Positions 1-8,296 of a stretch of DNA of 64,000 nt are shown here, piece by piece (the stretch's first letter is position 1; each line of letters starts with the position of its first letter). The notes below the pieces were generated by a model that saw nothing but the letters and a program-made list of their open reading frames with translations, was not told the origin of the DNA and did no database searches. The stretch covers positions 930,001-994,000 of the forward strand of contig NZ_CP057483.1 of NCBI RefSeq assembly GCF_013836145.1, given 5' to 3'. The position numbers were made by a program, and so were the translations under genes. The stretch is from Citrobacter sp. RHB25-C09. Its GTDB lineage: Bacteria; Pseudomonadota; Gammaproteobacteria; Enterobacterales; Enterobacteriaceae.

Positions 1-569
1 GGTATGTCCGCAACAACATGAACCTGCCTGCGAAGGCGGTGGTGATTACCTTTGACGATGGTCTGAAGTCGGTGAGTCGCTACGCGTATCCGGTGCTGAA
101 GCAGTACGGCATGAAGGCCACTGCGTTTATTATCTCGTCGCGCATTAAAGGCCGTCCGCAGAAATGGGATCCAAAATCACTTCAGTTTATGAGCGTTTCA
201 GAGTTAAACGACATTCGCGATGTGTTTGATTTTCAGTCGCACACCCATTTTCTACATCGGGTAGATGGCTATAAGCATCCCATTTTGCTGAGCCGCAGCG
301 AGCACAATATTCTGATGGATTTTAAGCGATCGCGTCGTGCGCTTGCCCAGTTTAATTCGCACGTGCTTTATCTTTCCTATCCGTTCGGCGGCTATAACGC
401 AAAGGCGGTGCAGGCCGCGCAACAGGCCGGGTTTCACTTAGCGGTGACGACGGTAAAAGGGAAGGTGAAACCGGGGGATAATCCGTTCTTACTGAAACGC
501 CTGTATATCTTAAGAACGGATTCGCTGGAGACAATGTCGCGGCTGATCAGCAATCAGCCGCGGGGGTAG
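1..569 (+). CDS. yadE: YadE, polysaccharide deacetylase family protein (3' part)
   Basis: This is the C-terminal part of a polysaccharide deacetylase-like protein, cut by the left edge of the window. The reading frame is open from position 3, so the in-frame ATG at 18 is internal and not the start. The NodB-type motifs are visible: TFDDG just after that internal Met, a His-rich SHTHFLH motif about 60 residues later, and LSYPFGG near residue 120 of the visible part. The family removes N- or O-acetyl groups from envelope or extracellular polysaccharides; the substrate of YadE is not known. The stop at 567-569 lies one base from the stop codon of the converging fimbrial adhesin gene, and no terminator fits between them. 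The identity rests on close similarity to E. coli YadE as recalled. Confidence 0.9.
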   Translation, partial: YVRNNMNLPAKAVVITFDDGLKSVSRYAYPVLKQYGMKATAFIISSRIKGRPQKWDPKSLQFMSVSELNDIRDVFDFQSHTHFLHRVDGYKHPILLSRSEHNILMDFKRSRRALAQFNSHVLYLSYPFGGYNAKAVQAAQQAGFHLAVTTVKGKVKPGDNPFLLKRLYILRTDSLETMSRLISNQPRG

Positions 570-570
570 A

Positions 571-1647
571 TTACTCGTAAGTTACCTGGAACGTGACGCT
601 GCTACCGAATGCTCCGACAGTTACCGGTTCGCTACCGATCTTAACCAATTGGGCTGCTAGTGCTTTATCGACAATATTTACGGGATCTCCGTACATTTCT
701 CCAACAGCGATGACACGGTCATAACTGTCCGCAGGGACAGGGTAGTTCGAGTTTGGTGAGTCCAGAATCATGACTCCTACTCCTCCGGCGGCGCTCACAC
801 CACTGTTATCCACGATGGCATTGGTGAAATATTTCTTGTCGGTGGTCGTATGCGTTGAGGAGAGAGTGTAGTGAACATACGTTGTGTTTACGCAAGTCCC
901 CGTAATATGAAATTCGACTTTATCAGTACTTCCATTCTCGACTTCAGCGGGATACCAGTCTCCAAGGTTAACTGTCGTCGGGGCACGCAGTATGCAGCTA
1001 GGCCGATTTAACGGAATGCTAAAAGACATTTCTGACATATTAACCAATGGACGTGGATGGTCATATACAGAGGTTCCATTTGGATTACCAAGAATTATTT
1101 GACCAATAGGACCGCCGCTTGCCGTTAAAAAGTTTTCATCAGAGGGCACACCCGTAAACCCGTTTGTCTGCCAGAATTCCATACGAACATGCCAGGTTTT
1201 CTCCTGGAACTGATCTTCATTTTCTCCGCCGTTAGCCGTTTCGTACCATCCGTTAGGATTGGGGGGGAACCACGCTGAAACGCCATTGCCATCGGGATAG
1301 AATGCCAGCGTATAAACGATGCCGGGGATGTTGGTTCTGAACGTCGCTTTATCGTCGATATAACCTTCCAGCATTGCGTTATTGGTCATTTGGTAAACGT
1401 TTTCGCCATCATTACCGCCTGAACAGTGGGATTTCAATGCAGGCGTTGTCTCCATAACGATCGTATTACTGATTAAGGTTGGCGTGGTGACCGTGCCGAC
1501 GGGGAGGGGGGTAATCACAGGCTGTACGCCTGGCGACATAATCAACACATCTTCATCACCGTAAAATTTGCATTCCTGCAAATCTGCACGTGACATGCCT
1601 GAAATACCAAGCATTGCAACGGCTAAGAGAACGAAATGTTTTTTCAT
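571..1647 (-). CDS. Fimbrial tip adhesin (two-domain pilin-like protein)
   Basis: This 358-residue protein is the last gene of the chaperone-usher operon. It has a Sec signal peptide (MKKHFVLLAVAMLGISGMSRA, about 21 residues). An N-terminal domain of about 190 residues contains two Cys (QEC and SHC). A C-terminal pilin domain starts near residue 215 with a second Cys pair (PSC and GTC) and ends in the alternating FQVTYE pattern that chaperones recognise as the G strand. A two-domain layout at the distal end of such an operon is typical of tip adhesins such as FimH or YadC, so a receptor-binding role is inferred. I do not recognise the N-terminal domain and cannot name a ligand. The AAGGAT ribosome binding site 8 bases before ATG 1647 supports the start. 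With the upstream usher broken, export of this protein is doubtful. Confidence 0.8.
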   Translation of the reverse strand: MKKHFVLLAVAMLGISGMSRADLQECKFYGDEDVLIMSPGVQPVITPLPVGTVTTPTLISNTIVMETTPALKSHCSGGNDGENVYQMTNNAMLEGYIDDKATFRTNIPGIVYTLAFYPDGNGVSAWFPPNPNGWYETANGGENEDQFQEKTWHVRMEFWQTNGFTGVPSDENFLTASGGPIGQIILGNPNGTSVYDHPRPLVNMSEMSFSIPLNRPSCILRAPTTVNLGDWYPAEVENGSTDKVEFHITGTCVNTTYVHYTLSSTHTTTDKKYFTNAIVDNSGVSAAGGVGVMILDSPNSNYPVPADSYDRVIAVGEMYGDPVNIVDKALAAQLVKIGSEPVTVGAFGSSVTFQVTYE

Positions 1648-1658
1648 TATAAATCCTT

Positions 1659-2267
1659 TTATTCGTAAGTCACATTAACCAGAACATTACTCATGACCAC
1701 TCCGCTGGTAATAGCTCCAACATTCTGATAACGCGCGTAAAACCCATAATCCTTTATATAATTCTCACTATTTCCACTGACATCATAAATAACGTTAGAA
1801 CTGCCATCGCTCTTCAAAACATTAGCCTTGAACGTATCAGAAAAAATAACGATACCCACATTTTCTGCCGCACCTGCGGTGGCGTCATTTTTAAACACCT
1901 GCTTCTGGTTATTCCAGAAACCATTTTGTGGGGTAAAGCTAAATTTTAACTGGCTTACGCTCGCGCTATCTCCGCTACTTACATAGCAGTTGTCTATGTG
2001 AATAGTGAAAGGTGTGCCTGCTTCATCATCGGTTGGCGATAAACGATCGCTCTTGTCGTTGTTATAAAACCAGTCGCGTGCTACGGTCGGTAAATATATC
2101 TCTCCACCGTTTTCAACACTTAACCGGCAAGTATTATTAACAATATTTGCTGTCAGGTTTACGTCTACACCTGAACTTGCCTGGCTTACGCCAGGCAGAG
2201 TGCTACCAGCCAGACCGATAAGCAACATCAGACCGGTCTGGTGTAATTTTAACGCTGATAGTTGCAT
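1659..2267 (-). CDS. Minor fimbrial subunit
   Basis: This is a pilin-like protein of about 202 residues with a hydrophobic signal sequence (LMLLIGLAGS then a VSQA cleavage region). It has the classic pilin Cys pair (NNTCRL and DNCYV) and a C-terminal VLVNVTYE donor-strand pattern. It belongs to the PapA/FimA-like subunit family and probably forms part of the tip or adaptor section between shaft and adhesin. Two in-frame ATGs lie at 2273 and 2267. The AGGA of the ribosome binding site touches the first but lies 6 bases from the second, so I chose 2267. It follows the preceding pilin gene by 13 bases and precedes the adhesin by 11, fitting one transcript. Function is inferred from family and position only. 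Confidence 0.78.
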   Translation of the reverse strand: MQLSALKLHQTGLMLLIGLAGSTLPGVSQASSGVDVNLTANIVNNTCRLSVENGGEIYLPTVARDWFYNNDKSDRLSPTDDEAGTPFTIHIDNCYVSSGDSASVSQLKFSFTPQNGFWNNQKQVFKNDATAGAAENVGIVIFSDTFKANVLKSDGSSNVIYDVSGNSENYIKDYGFYARYQNVGAITSGVVMSNVLVNVTYE

Positions 2268-2280
2268 GATCATTCCTGAA

Positions 2281-2844
2281 TTACGGGTACGCTATAGTGA
2301 AGGTTACAGGCGCGGTTACGGCACCAGTGCCCACATCATCAATGGTCTTATCTTTCGCAATCACGATACGAGAGTTCATCGGGAACTCGCCGGCACCGTT
2401 GGTAATGGTCACTTCCTGAGCCGCTGGCGGAGTGTTACAACTCATCAGCAGACCGGTATCAACGATACCGGACCAGACTTCGAAGCCTGTCTCTAATCCA
2501 CCGGAGTAAGAATCACCATTCCCGCCAGTGCCAGTACATGCCCCACCAGAGCCTTTCGCAGCAGATACCGTCGCTTTGGTTACCCCAGAACAGTTGGTAA
2601 AGGAAATTTTAAGTGGTTCAACGCGTGTTTTATTCACGAGGTCTGATTTATAAACATCGCCGAATGCCACTGTGGTTGTTTCAGTTCCCGCGTTATTGAG
2701 CACTTTTGCTGTACACGTGCCTGATACAATTTTTGATTTAATCGTCAGTTCGACACTGCTGGTACCTGTAATTGCTGCACTCGCCATTCCAGAGAACAGA
2801 AGGGCAGAAACGGACAGGGCCATAAAAGTTGATTTCATTTTCAT
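2281..2844 (-). CDS. Minor fimbrial subunit
   Basis: This is a pilin-domain protein of about 187 residues. It has a signal peptide (MKMKSTFMALSVSALLFSGMASA), a VSGTCTAKV Cys, a second Cys at FTNCSG and a C-terminal VTFTIAYP strand. Two further Cys (GGACTG and LMSCNT) may form an additional disulfide not found in minimal pilins. A GTG at 2874 overlaps the previous stop codon in frame, but the GGAG motif 7 bases before ATG 2844, followed directly by a proper signal peptide, decides for 2844. It is the fifth gene of the operon and, by analogy with the E. coli yad cluster (yadM-yadL-yadK), one of three tip-fibrillum or adaptor subunits. Orthology to a specific Yad protein is not established. Confidence 0.78.
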   Translation of the reverse strand: MKMKSTFMALSVSALLFSGMASAAITGTSSVELTIKSKIVSGTCTAKVLNNAGTETTTVAFGDVYKSDLVNKTRVEPLKISFTNCSGVTKATVSAAKGSGGACTGTGGNGDSYSGGLETGFEVWSGIVDTGLLMSCNTPPAAQEVTITNGAGEFPMNSRIVIAKDKTIDDVGTGAVTAPVTFTIAYP

Positions 2845-2870
2845 AATGTTGCTCCGTTTTCCTGCACCAA

Positions 2871-3452
2871 TCACTCGTAGCTGAATTCAAAGGTTGCTAC
2901 GGTTTGAAAATCGCCAATTGTCATTTTGTTTGGCTGGGTTTCACGTAAGGTGGCCACCAGAGCAACTTCTTTATTCTGGAGTTCTGTTGGGCTCCAGACC
3001 AGGCGCTCAGTATCCACGGTAGAGTTAACGATAAAGGGGGCTTCAGGTGCACTCGCTCTGGCGATTTCGACTGAAGCGTAATCTGCTGCGCCTGGTGCTG
3101 CCTGGTTAATAATCCCTGATGGCAAATAACCTGATTTAGTTCCTTTTACGGTTGTTTTTAATGAGGCCAGCGACGCCGGGCATTCAACCATTACGATTTT
3201 GAAAGTGGCATTTGCCGTTCCGGCTTTGACATCGTCAAGTCGTACCTGGCCATTGTTACCAATAGTCAGCGTTTGCTGCGTATCAGAACCTGCGCCGCCG
3301 ACCAGTTTCATATCACAGGTGGTTTCGCGGATATTGGCGGTGAAGTTAACGTCCAGATTGGTGCCTTCGGCAAGCGCTGAACCTGATAACGCCAGCATCG
3401 TTGTGCCAACGATGGACAGGCTAAAAAGATTTTGTTTCATACTCATTCTCAT
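2871..3452 (-). CDS. Minor fimbrial subunit
   Basis: This 193-residue pilin-like protein has a signal peptide ending in SGSALA. It has the Cys pair of the pilin fold (ETTCDM and VECPAS) and the terminal VATFEFSYE strand that is handed from chaperone to usher. The CAGGAAAATAG ribosome binding site immediately before ATG 3452 supports this start over the two downstream Met codons. The gene begins 16 bases after the usher stop and its TGA overlaps a GTG of the next gene. It lies directly after the usher in the position of yadM in E. coli. The role as an adaptor or tip subunit is inferred; the sequence itself does not show where in the fibre it sits. Confidence 0.78.
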   Translation of the reverse strand: MRMSMKQNLFSLSIVGTTMLALSGSALAEGTNLDVNFTANIRETTCDMKLVGGAGSDTQQTLTIGNNGQVRLDDVKAGTANATFKIVMVECPASLASLKTTVKGTKSGYLPSGIINQAAPGAADYASVEIARASAPEAPFIVNSTVDTERLVWSPTELQNKEVALVATLRETQPNKMTIGDFQTVATFEFSYE

Positions 3453-3468
3453 CTATTTTCCTGAATAA

Positions 3469-6067
3469 TTACATTTGGCACTGTTGATTATTAAGTACCG
3501 TTGTAAGTCCTACTTTTTGAGCATTAGGTAAAACCTGATAGCGAACATCACATTTGCTGTTCTTATCATTTCCCCAGACCACGTGCAGTACGCCCTGATC
3601 TTCAACACCACGGACATAGGCCTGCCCTGCCTGTCCTACGGTGCCAACAGTTTCATTTTTTTCATTTAGCACATCGGCACCAAGTGGAATAAAGCCTTTA
3701 TCGGTGCGCTGGAGTTCTAAAATTAATGAACGACCTTCATCCGTTTCGAAATTAACCAGCACGACGGAGCCGCTGCGAGGAACAGTAATTTCGCTGGTGT
3801 TCTTAATTTCTACGTCGTTTTCGAGCGTACTAATATCTAAATAAACCCGGTTTTCTCGATAGGCAGACATATAAGGCAAAATGCCATAACCCGAGTTACC
3901 AATTTCACTGCTACCAAAACCAATACCCGCGCCTTTAGCGCCGCTCGCTTTGACCAGAGCCAGAGCATCATTGTCACCAATACTGCCAGGCGCAAAGGCA
4001 ACGCCGCCGGAATGCAATACCATCCCGCCGTTATACGACGCTGAGTACTGTTTACTGTTGTCATCGCCGAAGGAGGCTGATAAACCCAGTGGACCATACT
4101 CGCTGTTATACGAACCATAACCACTGATCTGATTCAGGTTGCCGTAATTTCCCCGAGTTTGATGCCGCGCTGACGGAATAACTCACTTTATTGTCTTGCG
4201 TGTTACCGCCTGCGGAGGTATTAAAGCTCGTTCCCCCTTTAAGATCGGAACGTAAGCCCATATTGATATTTGAGAATCCGCCAGAGCGTTCGCTATCACG
4301 CGAAAATACGCTTAAAGGGATACTGAGACTTAAATAAACGCTATCGTCTTTTTTCCCATTTTGGTCGTAGGTACGCTGTACCGACAGGCTATAGCTGCCG
4401 TAGGTAAAACTATTGTTATATCCGATATTGTAGTTGGACGTAGACCCGGTAGCGTTCCAGTAATCCTGCCACGTACCGCTGACATACAGGGAGCCGAAAC
4501 TATTTTCTCCAGAATTTAGCGGTTGGTTAAGGCTAATTTGCACCTGATTTTTGGTACGCTGGTAGTCCTCGTAAAGCGCTTCGTTGGAATCATAGCTCCG
4601 GTTTGAATATTTCTGCCGGGCAATACCGTCACGAAGCTGGGCCGCATCGCTAAGACTGAGATAATCTTCCGTCGAGAAACGGTAGGCCGCAACGTTAAAA
4701 GAGGTATTCGTTGTCTCAATCATTTTGCTATAAGTGACGCGATAACTTTGACCGCTAAGGGTATCAAGACCCTCGATCTCAGCATGTGATTGCGTGGCGT
4801 CAATTGCAAAAGCACCGATTTGAGTATTCATCGCCAGACCTATAATTCCGGCGTAAAAGTCCATATCAGTAAACTGTGCGCCCATATAGCCTGTGAAGGT
4901 ATTATTCAGACCATAGTAAAGTGTGCTGTAGCCGACTTTTGGCGTATCGAGCAAAGAGTCATCATTCAATTCACCCACACCAACGTCCCAACGTGATGCT
5001 CCCGGACGAAGCATTTGCGTAACGGATGAAAAGGGCACTGTAAACGTACGCTTGCTGCCATCCGCTTCCTCAATAGTGACCTGGAGGTCGTTACCATAGC
5101 CGGTGGTGCTGAGATCGTTAATTTCGAACGAACCCGGCGGCACAGAAGTTTCATAAATCTTGTTGCCGCTCTGGAGTACGCTGACTTTCGCATTACTGTT
5201 CGCAACGCCGCGAATGACTGGCGCATAGCCTGTTGAACCCATAGGTAACATGCGATCGTCACTGTACATACGTGCGCCACGCAGACTCAAAGAGTTAAAT
5301 GCTTCACCACGCGTGTAGGAATCACCGACAACAAACTGAGCGCTCAGTGGCGTAATATCACGCTGGAGATAAATATCCTGACTGGAGTATTTAGTGCCGT
5401 TGTCTTGATCCCAGTTCAGGTTTCCACGTGAACGGAGGCGCCATGGCCCCATATTGAGCCCGTAGCGTAACCCCATATAGGCGCTTTCGGATGTGCTGCC
5501 GTTACTTTCGCTATGCCATGCGTTCATGTCGTAGGAAAGAAGCGCGGCAGGGATCCCGTTCTCCCATAAAGAAGGATCAACATATCCCGCAGGCCGTTTC
5601 AGCACATATATCTGGGGAAAATTCAGGTCTAAAACCTGTTTGCCGCTGTCATAATGGACAGAGGCTTGAGGGAAAGACGTTTTAATATCAATACAGGTTG
5701 TATTATCGTCAACATCCAGATCGCCGCTCAATGTGCTAGTGTCTACGCCTGACTGCGCCAGCAGCAGTTTTGTTACGCAGGGGGCGGCACGTGGAGTCCC
5801 ATTATCTTTGAATGTAACTTCAACGGTAGATTTAAGCTTACCGTTCAGATTGATTTTTGTGCGATAAACACCTGGCATCACCGGGTTGCCATTTGCAAAC
5901 CGGCTAATATCAATATTAGTACCACCACTTAGCAGAAGCTGTTCATTAAATTCGATAGTTTCTTCATCCACAGATGAATTTTCTGTGGATGTGTTTTTTT
6001 CCGCAAATGCATAGAAAGGTAATGCCGCGCTAACCGCGAGGCATAAAAAAGAACGTCGAAATATCAT
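3469..6067 (-). pseudogene. Outer-membrane fimbrial usher, disrupted by a single-base frameshift
   Basis: This is a FimD/PapC-family usher resembling HtrE of E. coli. The first frame (6067-4106) encodes a signal peptide (ending AFA), the N-terminal chaperone-binding domain (FNEQLLL start), the plug region (about residues 240-330, with GSFEINDLSTTGYGNDL) and most of the beta barrel. After residue 637 it runs into about 16 unrelated residues and stops. The correct continuation lies in the next frame from about 4149 to 3469, reading NYGNLNQISGYGS and onward through the last barrel strands and both C-terminal plug domains, ending CQM. The frames meet at four C on the plus strand (4151-4154), where one extra base explains the break. 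Removing it gives a normal 865-residue usher. No other stop interrupts either part, so the lesion is recent, phase-variable or a sequencing error. Without the C-terminal domains an usher does not assemble fibres. Confidence 0.85.
4151..4154 (-). other. Frameshift site in the usher gene
   Basis: Four G on the coding strand (tcGGGGaaatta). The upstream frame reads TCG GGG AAA TTA; the usher sequence resumes only if one base is skipped (GGA AAT TAC or GGG AAT TAC). A +1 slip is therefore needed to make a full-length usher. Confidence 0.85.
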
Positions 6068-6147
6068 GGCACATCCACTTAATCGGTGCAGATATCTATA
6101 TCCGCAGAGTTAATGCTATCAATTATATTTTATGGGGGATGTACGGT

Positions 6148-6891
6148 TTATTTCATTGCGGATTTATGATGGTCTGTTCCACCGTAATCGTTAATGGTGT
6201 CATATTCGACATTACCATTTACGGTTGAGGTTAAACCTTTAACCACCATGGCCGTATCACTGTACGGTTGTACCGACTGATGAATAACTTCATACGCTTT
6301 GGAACCGGATTTAACGTTCACCATTGAGACGGAAACATTGTAAGGTGAATTGTTATGTGCCACGAGTTTCACCGTGTTTCCTTCTTTCTTCTGCGACCAG
6401 GTTAATTTTTCTGCCGCTTCGCCGGGTGTCCCTTTCAGCCCTTCTGGACGGAAAAAGAACTTAATCCGTGTTCTAAAAGCAAGCTGTAACTGGTTGAGAT
6501 TTTCTTTATCTGCCGCTTTTGATTTTGGTGGAATTTCCAGAACGTTAAACCAGAAAAGAGACTCGCGATCTTGTGGTAATGGCGTGCCGGTATACGTAAT
6601 ACGGACTGATTGACCCTTTTTCGGATCAATGCGTGATACTGGCGGCGTAATGATGAACGGAAGTTTAAGTTCTTGTGGGTTCACACCGTCGCGCCCATCG
6701 TCCAGCCATGTTTGCACCAGAAGGGGCTTATCGCCATGGTTATCAAGATTCACTACCACATCTTTAATTGACTGCGGATACACGATACGCGTGCCGGAGA
6801 TAACAATATCGGCGCTTGCATTAAACGCAGCAAAAAAGGATGCCATGAGTAATAAGGTCTTGAAACTTTTTATAATTGAAGCATTTATCAT
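6148..6891 (-). CDS. Periplasmic fimbrial chaperone (PapD/FimC family)
   Basis: This 247-residue protein binds pilin subunits in the periplasm by donor-strand complementation and delivers them to the usher. It has a signal peptide (cleavage after NASA), then the first Ig-like domain beginning DIVISGTRIVYP with the conserved Arg of the subunit-binding cleft. The motif PPVSRIDPKKGQ and the FWFNVLEIPPK G1-strand region follow. The conserved Lys lies in RTRIKFFFRPEGL at the start of the second domain. The ADIVISGTR, TPPVSRID and DRESLFWFNVLE stretches look close to YadV of E. coli. The gene follows the major pilin by 76 bases and precedes the usher by 80 bases. It is intact even though the usher is not. 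Confidence 0.9.
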   Translation of the reverse strand: MINASIIKSFKTLLLMASFFAAFNASADIVISGTRIVYPQSIKDVVVNLDNHGDKPLLVQTWLDDGRDGVNPQELKLPFIITPPVSRIDPKKGQSVRITYTGTPLPQDRESLFWFNVLEIPPKSKAADKENLNQLQLAFRTRIKFFFRPEGLKGTPGEAAEKLTWSQKKEGNTVKLVAHNNSPYNVSVSMVNVKSGSKAYEVIHQSVQPYSDTAMVVKGLTSTVNGNVEYDTINDYGGTDHHKSAMK

Positions 6892-6967
6892 ATTTCCACT
6901 TCCTTTTGGAATTCTTATACGCCCCCCGCATAAAACGGGAGGCGCCAGATTATGATTAACGGATTTC

Positions 6968-7588
6968 TTATTCGTAAATCATGGTGAAGGCAACCTGTGC
7001 CTGCACTGTGCCAGCAGATACTGGGTTAGCAGTCGCATCCCAACCCTGACCCTGGGTATAGGCTACGCGGTAGTACAGGTTACCAGCGCCGCTGGTTGAA
7101 TCGATAGTGGCTTTCTGAGTGTTGTTGGTCTGGTCAACTTTAATCTGATCGGTTGCAGAGTTACCGTCGTTGGACAGTACCAGGTTTACGTTCTTCGCTG
7201 TACCCTGAGCGTTGGTTGGTGGTACCAGCAGACCGCCTTCAGTTGAACTGGAACCAGCCCAGGAAGCGAACTGTGCAGACGCTTTCTTAACAGTTTCAGG
7301 ATCGCAACCGGTCAGAGACAGGGAGAACTTCTTCTCGCCCAGGGTGCTGGTGGTACCCAGCGCATTTGCGAAATCTTTTACAAACACAGTGTCCAGGGTG
7401 ACGTCAAAATCATTACCATTTTGATCGATCTTTTGATCGAGGGATACCTGACAGGTATTGTTAGAAACCATACCGTGGAAAGTGATTGTACCTGTGTCAG
7501 AATCTGCTGCTACTGCGGAGCCAGCTGCCAGAACCGTTGCCATTGCTAAAGCTAAACCATACTTCTTAGAAATCATTTTAATATCCAT
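6968..7588 (-). CDS. Major fimbrial subunit (pilin)
   Basis: This protein of 206 residues is first in the operon and therefore probably the shaft pilin. Features are a signal peptide (ISKKYGLALAMATVLAAGSAVA), the FHGMVSNNTCQV strand and Cys, the second Cys at LTGCDPE, and the terminal VAFTMIYE donor-strand motif. Codon 5 (ATG at 7576) is an equally good start: it has GGA 7 bases upstream and gives a standard signal peptide, whereas the first ATG has little ribosome binding site. It has only weak resemblance to E. coli YadN, as expected for surface pilins under diversifying selection. An A+T-rich leader with a strong inverted repeat lies upstream. Confidence 0.85.
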   Translation of the reverse strand: MDIKMISKKYGLALAMATVLAAGSAVAADSDTGTITFHGMVSNNTCQVSLDQKIDQNGNDFDVTLDTVFVKDFANALGTTSTLGEKKFSLSLTGCDPETVKKASAQFASWAGSSSTEGGLLVPPTNAQGTAKNVNLVLSNDGNSATDQIKVDQTNNTQKATIDSTSGAGNLYYRVAYTQGQGWDATANPVSAGTVQAQVAFTMIYE

Positions 7589-7766
7589 ATTTGCTGAATT
7601 AATAAATAATCTATAATAATGCTTTTTGAAAACTAAATTTCGCCGCGAATTTTATTGACTTTTATGTTCAAAATATATGGAGTGGGCGTGATATTAACTA
7701 CATTAATTATGTAGTTAAAGTTATGCCTGGATTTTAGACGTGACTATTATTTTATTTATATATTAT
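7589..7766 (-). promoter_or_regulatory. A+T-rich leader/promoter region of the fimbrial operon
   Basis: This gap between the major pilin gene and the panD terminator is visibly A+T-rich compared with the flanking genes. That is usual for H-NS-controlled fimbrial promoters (known for the class, not shown here). I could not find a convincing -35/-10 pair; a TATTATAGAT stretch near 7613-7621 on the coding strand is the best -10 candidate. The inverted repeat at 7694-7718 is listed separately. Confidence 0.4.
7694..7718. promoter_or_regulatory. Perfect inverted repeat, possible operator
   Basis: TTAACTACAT (7694-7703) and ATGTAGTTAA (7709-7718) are exact reverse complements around a 5-base TAATT centre. 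The repeat lies about 105 bases before the major pilin start, in the promoter region. It has no T-run and is A+T-rich, so it looks more like a binding site for a dimeric regulator than a terminator. The regulator is unknown. Confidence 0.5.
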
Positions 7767-7805
7767 AAAAGGGACTCATTCAGTATATTGGAAAGAATGA
7801 GTCCC
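7767..7805 (-). terminator. Rho-independent terminator of panD
   Basis: On the minus strand GGGACTCATT (7805-7796) pairs exactly with AATGAGTCCC (7780-7771) across a 15-base loop and is followed by TTTTATAATA. It begins 15 bases after the panD stop codon and separates panD from the fimbrial promoter. Confidence 0.8.
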
Positions 7806-7819
7806 TCGAAATAAAACGA

Positions 7820-8200
7820 TCAGGCAACCTGGACCGGAATGGCCTTGGCGGTACGCTTCATTTCATTGTCGCCTTCAAAATAAGCGACTTTTGGCTGCCA
7901 GCGGCGGGCTTCTTCATCAGACATGGTCACGAAGCTGGCGATAATCACGATATCACCTACGCTGGCACAGTGCGCTGCCGCACCGTTGACAGAGATGATG
8001 CGGGAGCCGCGTTCTGCGGCGATCGCGTAGGTTGAAAAGCGTTTGCCATTGCTTACATTCCAGATATCAATGGCCTCATTTTCGAGAATACCGGCGGCGT
8101 CGAGGAAATCCTGGTCAATGGCACAGGAACCTTCGTAGTGCAGGTCCGCCTGCGTCACTTTAACGCGGTGGAGCTTGCCTTGCAGCATTGTGCGAATCAT
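7820..8200 (-). CDS. panD: Aspartate 1-decarboxylase proenzyme PanD
   Basis: PanD converts L-aspartate to beta-alanine for pantothenate and coenzyme A synthesis in the cytoplasm. It is a pyruvoyl enzyme: the proenzyme is cleaved between Gly24 and Ser25 (HYEGSC), and Ser25 becomes the pyruvoyl group. The cleavage motif, Lys9 and the downstream RFSTYAI and NGAAAH segments are all present. The length of 126 residues equals that of the E. coli enzyme. The gene is read leftward after panC, with about 96 bases between them. In E. coli this gap holds yadD; here it holds no gene. A strong hairpin terminator follows. Confidence 0.97.
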   Translation of the reverse strand: MIRTMLQGKLHRVKVTQADLHYEGSCAIDQDFLDAAGILENEAIDIWNVSNGKRFSTYAIAAERGSRIISVNGAAAHCASVGDIVIIASFVTMSDEEARRWQPKVAYFEGDNEMKRTAKAIPVQVA

Positions 8201-8296
8201 AACTTCTATACCCTGTCGTTTACTTAGGCTAAGCAGGCGCGATGGTCCTGCTTTGAGAATTTTCTCAGGCAGTATTGCCCGATTTTTAACCCCTGT

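Noticed and set aside
3837..4124. A separate small gene inside the usher
   Set aside because: It is the third frame of the usher region; its translation has no usher or other recognisable sequence.
4145..4160. Programmed -1 ribosomal frameshift site in the usher
   Set aside because: The downstream frame requires a +1 shift, and the sequence is not an X-XXY-YYZ slippery heptamer in frame. I saw no obvious stimulating structure.
8201..8296. yadD-like gene between panC and panD
   Set aside because: Only about 96 bases separate the genes, too short for yadD; no remnant was recognised.
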